From Halobacteriovorax marinus (GTDB lineage: Bacteria > Bdellovibrionota > Bacteriovoracia > Bacteriovoracales > Bacteriovoracaceae), in NCBI GenBank assembly GCA_002163155.1, contig MAAO01000016.1:1-64000 (forward strand): a stretch of 64,000 nucleotides of DNA, read 5' to 3'. Positions 62,181 through 64,000 of the stretch are shown one piece after another (position 1 is the first letter of the stretch; each line of letters begins with the position of its first letter). A program made the translations under genes and the position numbers. The notes under the pieces were generated by a model, which did not search any database, was not told the origin of the DNA, and was given only the letters and a program-made list of their open reading frames with translations.

Positions 62181-63189
62181 AATACTTACCAATCAGAAGA
62201 TTATACAATTCGAGATATTCAGGATATTTTTTTAACTTATTACGTACTTTTTCGAATCCGTAGCCTATGTATTTTACATAACGAATATCTTTTCTAGTTT
62301 CGTATATATAGGAAAAACTTCCTATGGCCTTTAAAACTCTTTGAATAGTCATTAAGTCATATAGGCGGTCAAATTGTTCTTGTGATTGGTCTATCGAGGG
62401 TGAGTGTTTGAAATAATATTCTTTTAATTTTTTTATATTATCGTCAGTTAGCTGAAAGTAACAGTCTTCAAGCATTGAAACTAAATCATATTGCGCAATA
62501 CCTTGTCTTGCATCTTGAAAATCAATAACGACGAAATCCTCGGACTTTACCATTATGTTTCGAGAATGAAAGTCTCTATGACTTAAAACTTTGCTGGTCT
62601 CAGATAGTTCCTTAACAAGTTTATTTAATTGGCTACTATATACTTTCTCTTCATCTAAACTAAGTGGGTTTTGAAGAAAGCAATTAAAGAAGAACTTATT
62701 TGTAAAGTTCATTTCTGACATGTACTTTTCCACATCAAACTCCAACTTACCCCAATTAAACTTTTTATCCACTGGGATTTTATGAATTTCAATTAGAGTA
62801 TTAATCACCTTCTTATATGTTTCGAAAATTTCTTCATCACATGTTAATTTCGTTACGTAACTTAAAAATGTAACATCCCCTAAATCCTCTTGCAGGAAGT
62901 AGCCTTTAGTTATGTTTAAGTCGTGGATTGTTGGTACTCTTACATTAAATCTATTTAAAACTTTATAAACGTTTAGAAAGTCACTATGTTCTTCATCTTC
63001 TTTAGACTCACTAAGACAAGAAACAAAGCTTCCTTTATTAGTATGAACTCTATAGTAACGTCTAGTTGAAGCATCACCTGTGAGCTTATTCACTTTTTCT
63101 ATTTTCATATTTGTTAAATCAGCAATACGCGATTGTGTATTCGAAAATAATTCTTCAATTAACAATCTTTCACTTTCTTCAGGTCTCAA
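62170..63189 (-). CDS. amgK: Anomeric MurNAc/GlcNAc kinase AmgK-like (aminoglycoside phosphotransferase fold)
   Basis: A 339-residue APH-fold kinase. The catalytic loop VLSHRDFHSRNIM and metal-binding VIDFQDARQG then YDLVSMLEDCYF match AmgK, which phosphorylates the anomeric carbon of MurNAc and GlcNAc. It pairs with murU directly downstream. Together they bypass de novo UDP-MurNAc synthesis by recycling wall sugars, the route found in Pseudomonas. The ATG overlaps the stop of the M48-like lipoprotein gene by four bases. Confidence 0.87.
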   Translation of the reverse strand: MRPEESERLLIEELFSNTQSRIADLTNMKIEKVNKLTGDASTRRYYRVHTNKGSFVSCLSESKEDEEHSDFLNVYKVLNRFNVRVPTIHDLNITKGYFLQEDLGDVTFLSYVTKLTCDEEIFETYKKVINTLIEIHKIPVDKKFNWGKLEFDVEKYMSEMNFTNKFFFNCFLQNPLSLDEEKVYSSQLNKLVKELSETSKVLSHRDFHSRNIMVKSEDFVVIDFQDARQGIAQYDLVSMLEDCYFQLTDDNIKKLKEYYFKHSPSIDQSQEQFDRLYDLMTIQRVLKAIGSFSYIYETRKDIRYVKYIGYGFEKVRNKLKKYPEYLELYNLLIGKYYES

Positions 63190-63959
63190 AGAGATCTCCT
63201 TTTTACTTCACCAATGAATGAATAAAATGTTTTGGTCGAGTTCTTTTCTCTTTTTAAATATTCAGAATCTGACAACTTTAATCCCGCTATAAATCTTTTA
63301 AATAAAAATTCTTCTCTTGAAATATCTTGGGTGTTTCCATATTGAATAGAAAAATCCAAAGTATTTTTGTTCATACTCTGTATCCACACTAAATAAGCAT
63401 ATGGGTCATGACCAGACCTTTTGATAACATGATAGGTCCAATTGTTAATTTGAGATTTAATCTCCACAGGAATCCTTGTGTAAGCAAGTAAGTCCTCACT
63501 ATCAATATACCCTTTAGGTATTCTTATTGATTTCGAATATAAGTTCCTATGACTTTTTACAATTTCACTCGCTAGAACAGCAACGAAGACTTCCTCATTT
63601 TTAAAGTACTTTAATACTAGTCCACTTGAGAAGAAGAACTGACCCTTTGGTAATGAAAAATAAAAAGGAACATCACTTTTAATTATATTAAAGGTTGGTT
63701 TAAAGGCTTTTTTCAGAAGTAGTTTATTATTTTCAATTATTTTGTAATAGTAATTCTCTAGATAGTTCTGGCTTCTTTTTGACAATTTAAGGCTTTTTAC
63801 GCTTTTCGTTTTAAGATAACTCTCTTTGAGTGATGATAGTTGATCGAGATAGTCAGCATTTTTTATAATGAAAGCTGAGTCATCTATTTCAAATTCATTT
63901 TTTTGAAAGATTGAGCACGAAGCCAAAAGAAGAGTAATAAGTAAAACAGGTATTTTCAT
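63186..63959 (-). CDS. M48-like (BepA-type) lipoprotein with degenerate HExxH
   Basis: A 257-residue lipoprotein (LASC, cysteine 15 from the ATG at 63959; an upstream GTG at 63980 is possible but weaker). The segment PFYFSLPKGQFFFSSGLVLK then NEEVFVAVLASEIVKSH parallels the M48/BepA motif (NAFALPGGYIYV, then ELAxVLAHEIAHVxxxH). HEIAH is replaced by SEIVK (131-135), keeping the Glu but losing both zinc histidines. It is probably not a protease; a chaperone or scaffold role at the outer membrane is conceivable. First gene of the amgK-murU operon. Confidence 0.65.
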   Translation of the reverse strand: MKIPVLLITLLLASCSIFQKNEFEIDDSAFIIKNADYLDQLSSLKESYLKTKSVKSLKLSKRSQNYLENYYYKIIENNKLLLKKAFKPTFNIIKSDVPFYFSLPKGQFFFSSGLVLKYFKNEEVFVAVLASEIVKSHRNLYSKSIRIPKGYIDSEDLLAYTRIPVEIKSQINNWTYHVIKRSGHDPYAYLVWIQSMNKNTLDFSIQYGNTQDISREEFLFKRFIAGLKLSDSEYLKREKNSTKTFYSFIGEVKRRSL

Positions 63960-64000
63960 TCTATAAAGTATACCAATCACAATTCACTTTACAAGCTTCC

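Overview
This AT-rich 64 kb window reads as chromosomal core DNA of a flagellated, didermic (Gram-negative) bacterium. LpxC, BamD, LspA, L- and P-ring flagellar proteins and many lipobox proteins indicate an outer membrane. Low GC, several sigma-54 type promoters, a CHASE2 kinase, the fused acyl-CoA mutase IcmF and many short secreted unknowns suggest the Bdellovibrionota (Bacteriovorax/Halobacteriovorax-like predators). That placement is inference from gene content, not a phylogeny. There is no rRNA, CRISPR array, transposase, integrase or phage module.

Layout. 1-0.9 kb: start of tuf preceded by tRNA-Thr(TGT), Tyr, Gly and Thr(GGT), the same order as thrU-tyrU-glyT-thrT-tufB of enterobacteria, with a strong terminator inside. 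1-6 kb: TrmH-type methyltransferase, proS, a ChaN-like protein, a hotdog thioesterase and lpxC. 6-12 kb: a lipoprotein, ruvCAB, a 58-residue membrane protein, folD, gcvT and gcvH. 12-22 kb: an accessory-looking block of secreted proteins in three units: an ankyrin/pentapeptide operon, a three-gene cassette with two members that look like paralogues, and a coiled-coil protein plus lipoprotein. Each unit is preceded by a sigma-54-like -24/-12 element. 22-26.5 kb: TonB-C protein, PBP1A, a patatin-like lipoprotein lacking its nucleophile, and xseB. 26.6-36 kb: flgF-flgG-flgA-flgH-flgI-flgJ(N)-flgM-flgN-flgK-flgL-csrA-fliW, opening with a near-perfect sigma-54 promoter. 36-40 kb: TPR protein, bamD, AI-2E-type permease, cyclic-nucleotide-binding protein and a TPR/SH3 membrane protein. 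40-44 kb: aminotransferase, astA and astD, a partial arginine succinyltransferase pathway. 44.7-46.3 kb: tRNA-Asn and a HExxH protein resembling the peptide-modifying aKG-HExxH hydroxylases. 46-53 kb: a YgfZ-TPR fusion with an A-type Fe-S carrier, an FHA protein, and cobalamin adenosyltransferase with icmF. 53-58 kb: ferredoxin, lspA, an NtrC-type regulator, its CHASE2 kinase and a degenerate M48 protein. 58-64 kb: endonuclease-IV-like protein, unknowns, a PilZ protein, a ferredoxin, and amgK-murU for peptidoglycan sugar recycling behind a second degenerate M48 lipoprotein.

Most of the window is housekeeping in short, tightly spaced operons. The most unusual material is (1) the secreted block at 12.5-21.5 kb under probable sigma-54 control, (2) the stand-alone HExxH protein, (3) FlgG with an apparent N-terminal export signal, and (4) three hydrolase-fold proteins that have lost their catalytic residues (patatin-like, and two M48-like).
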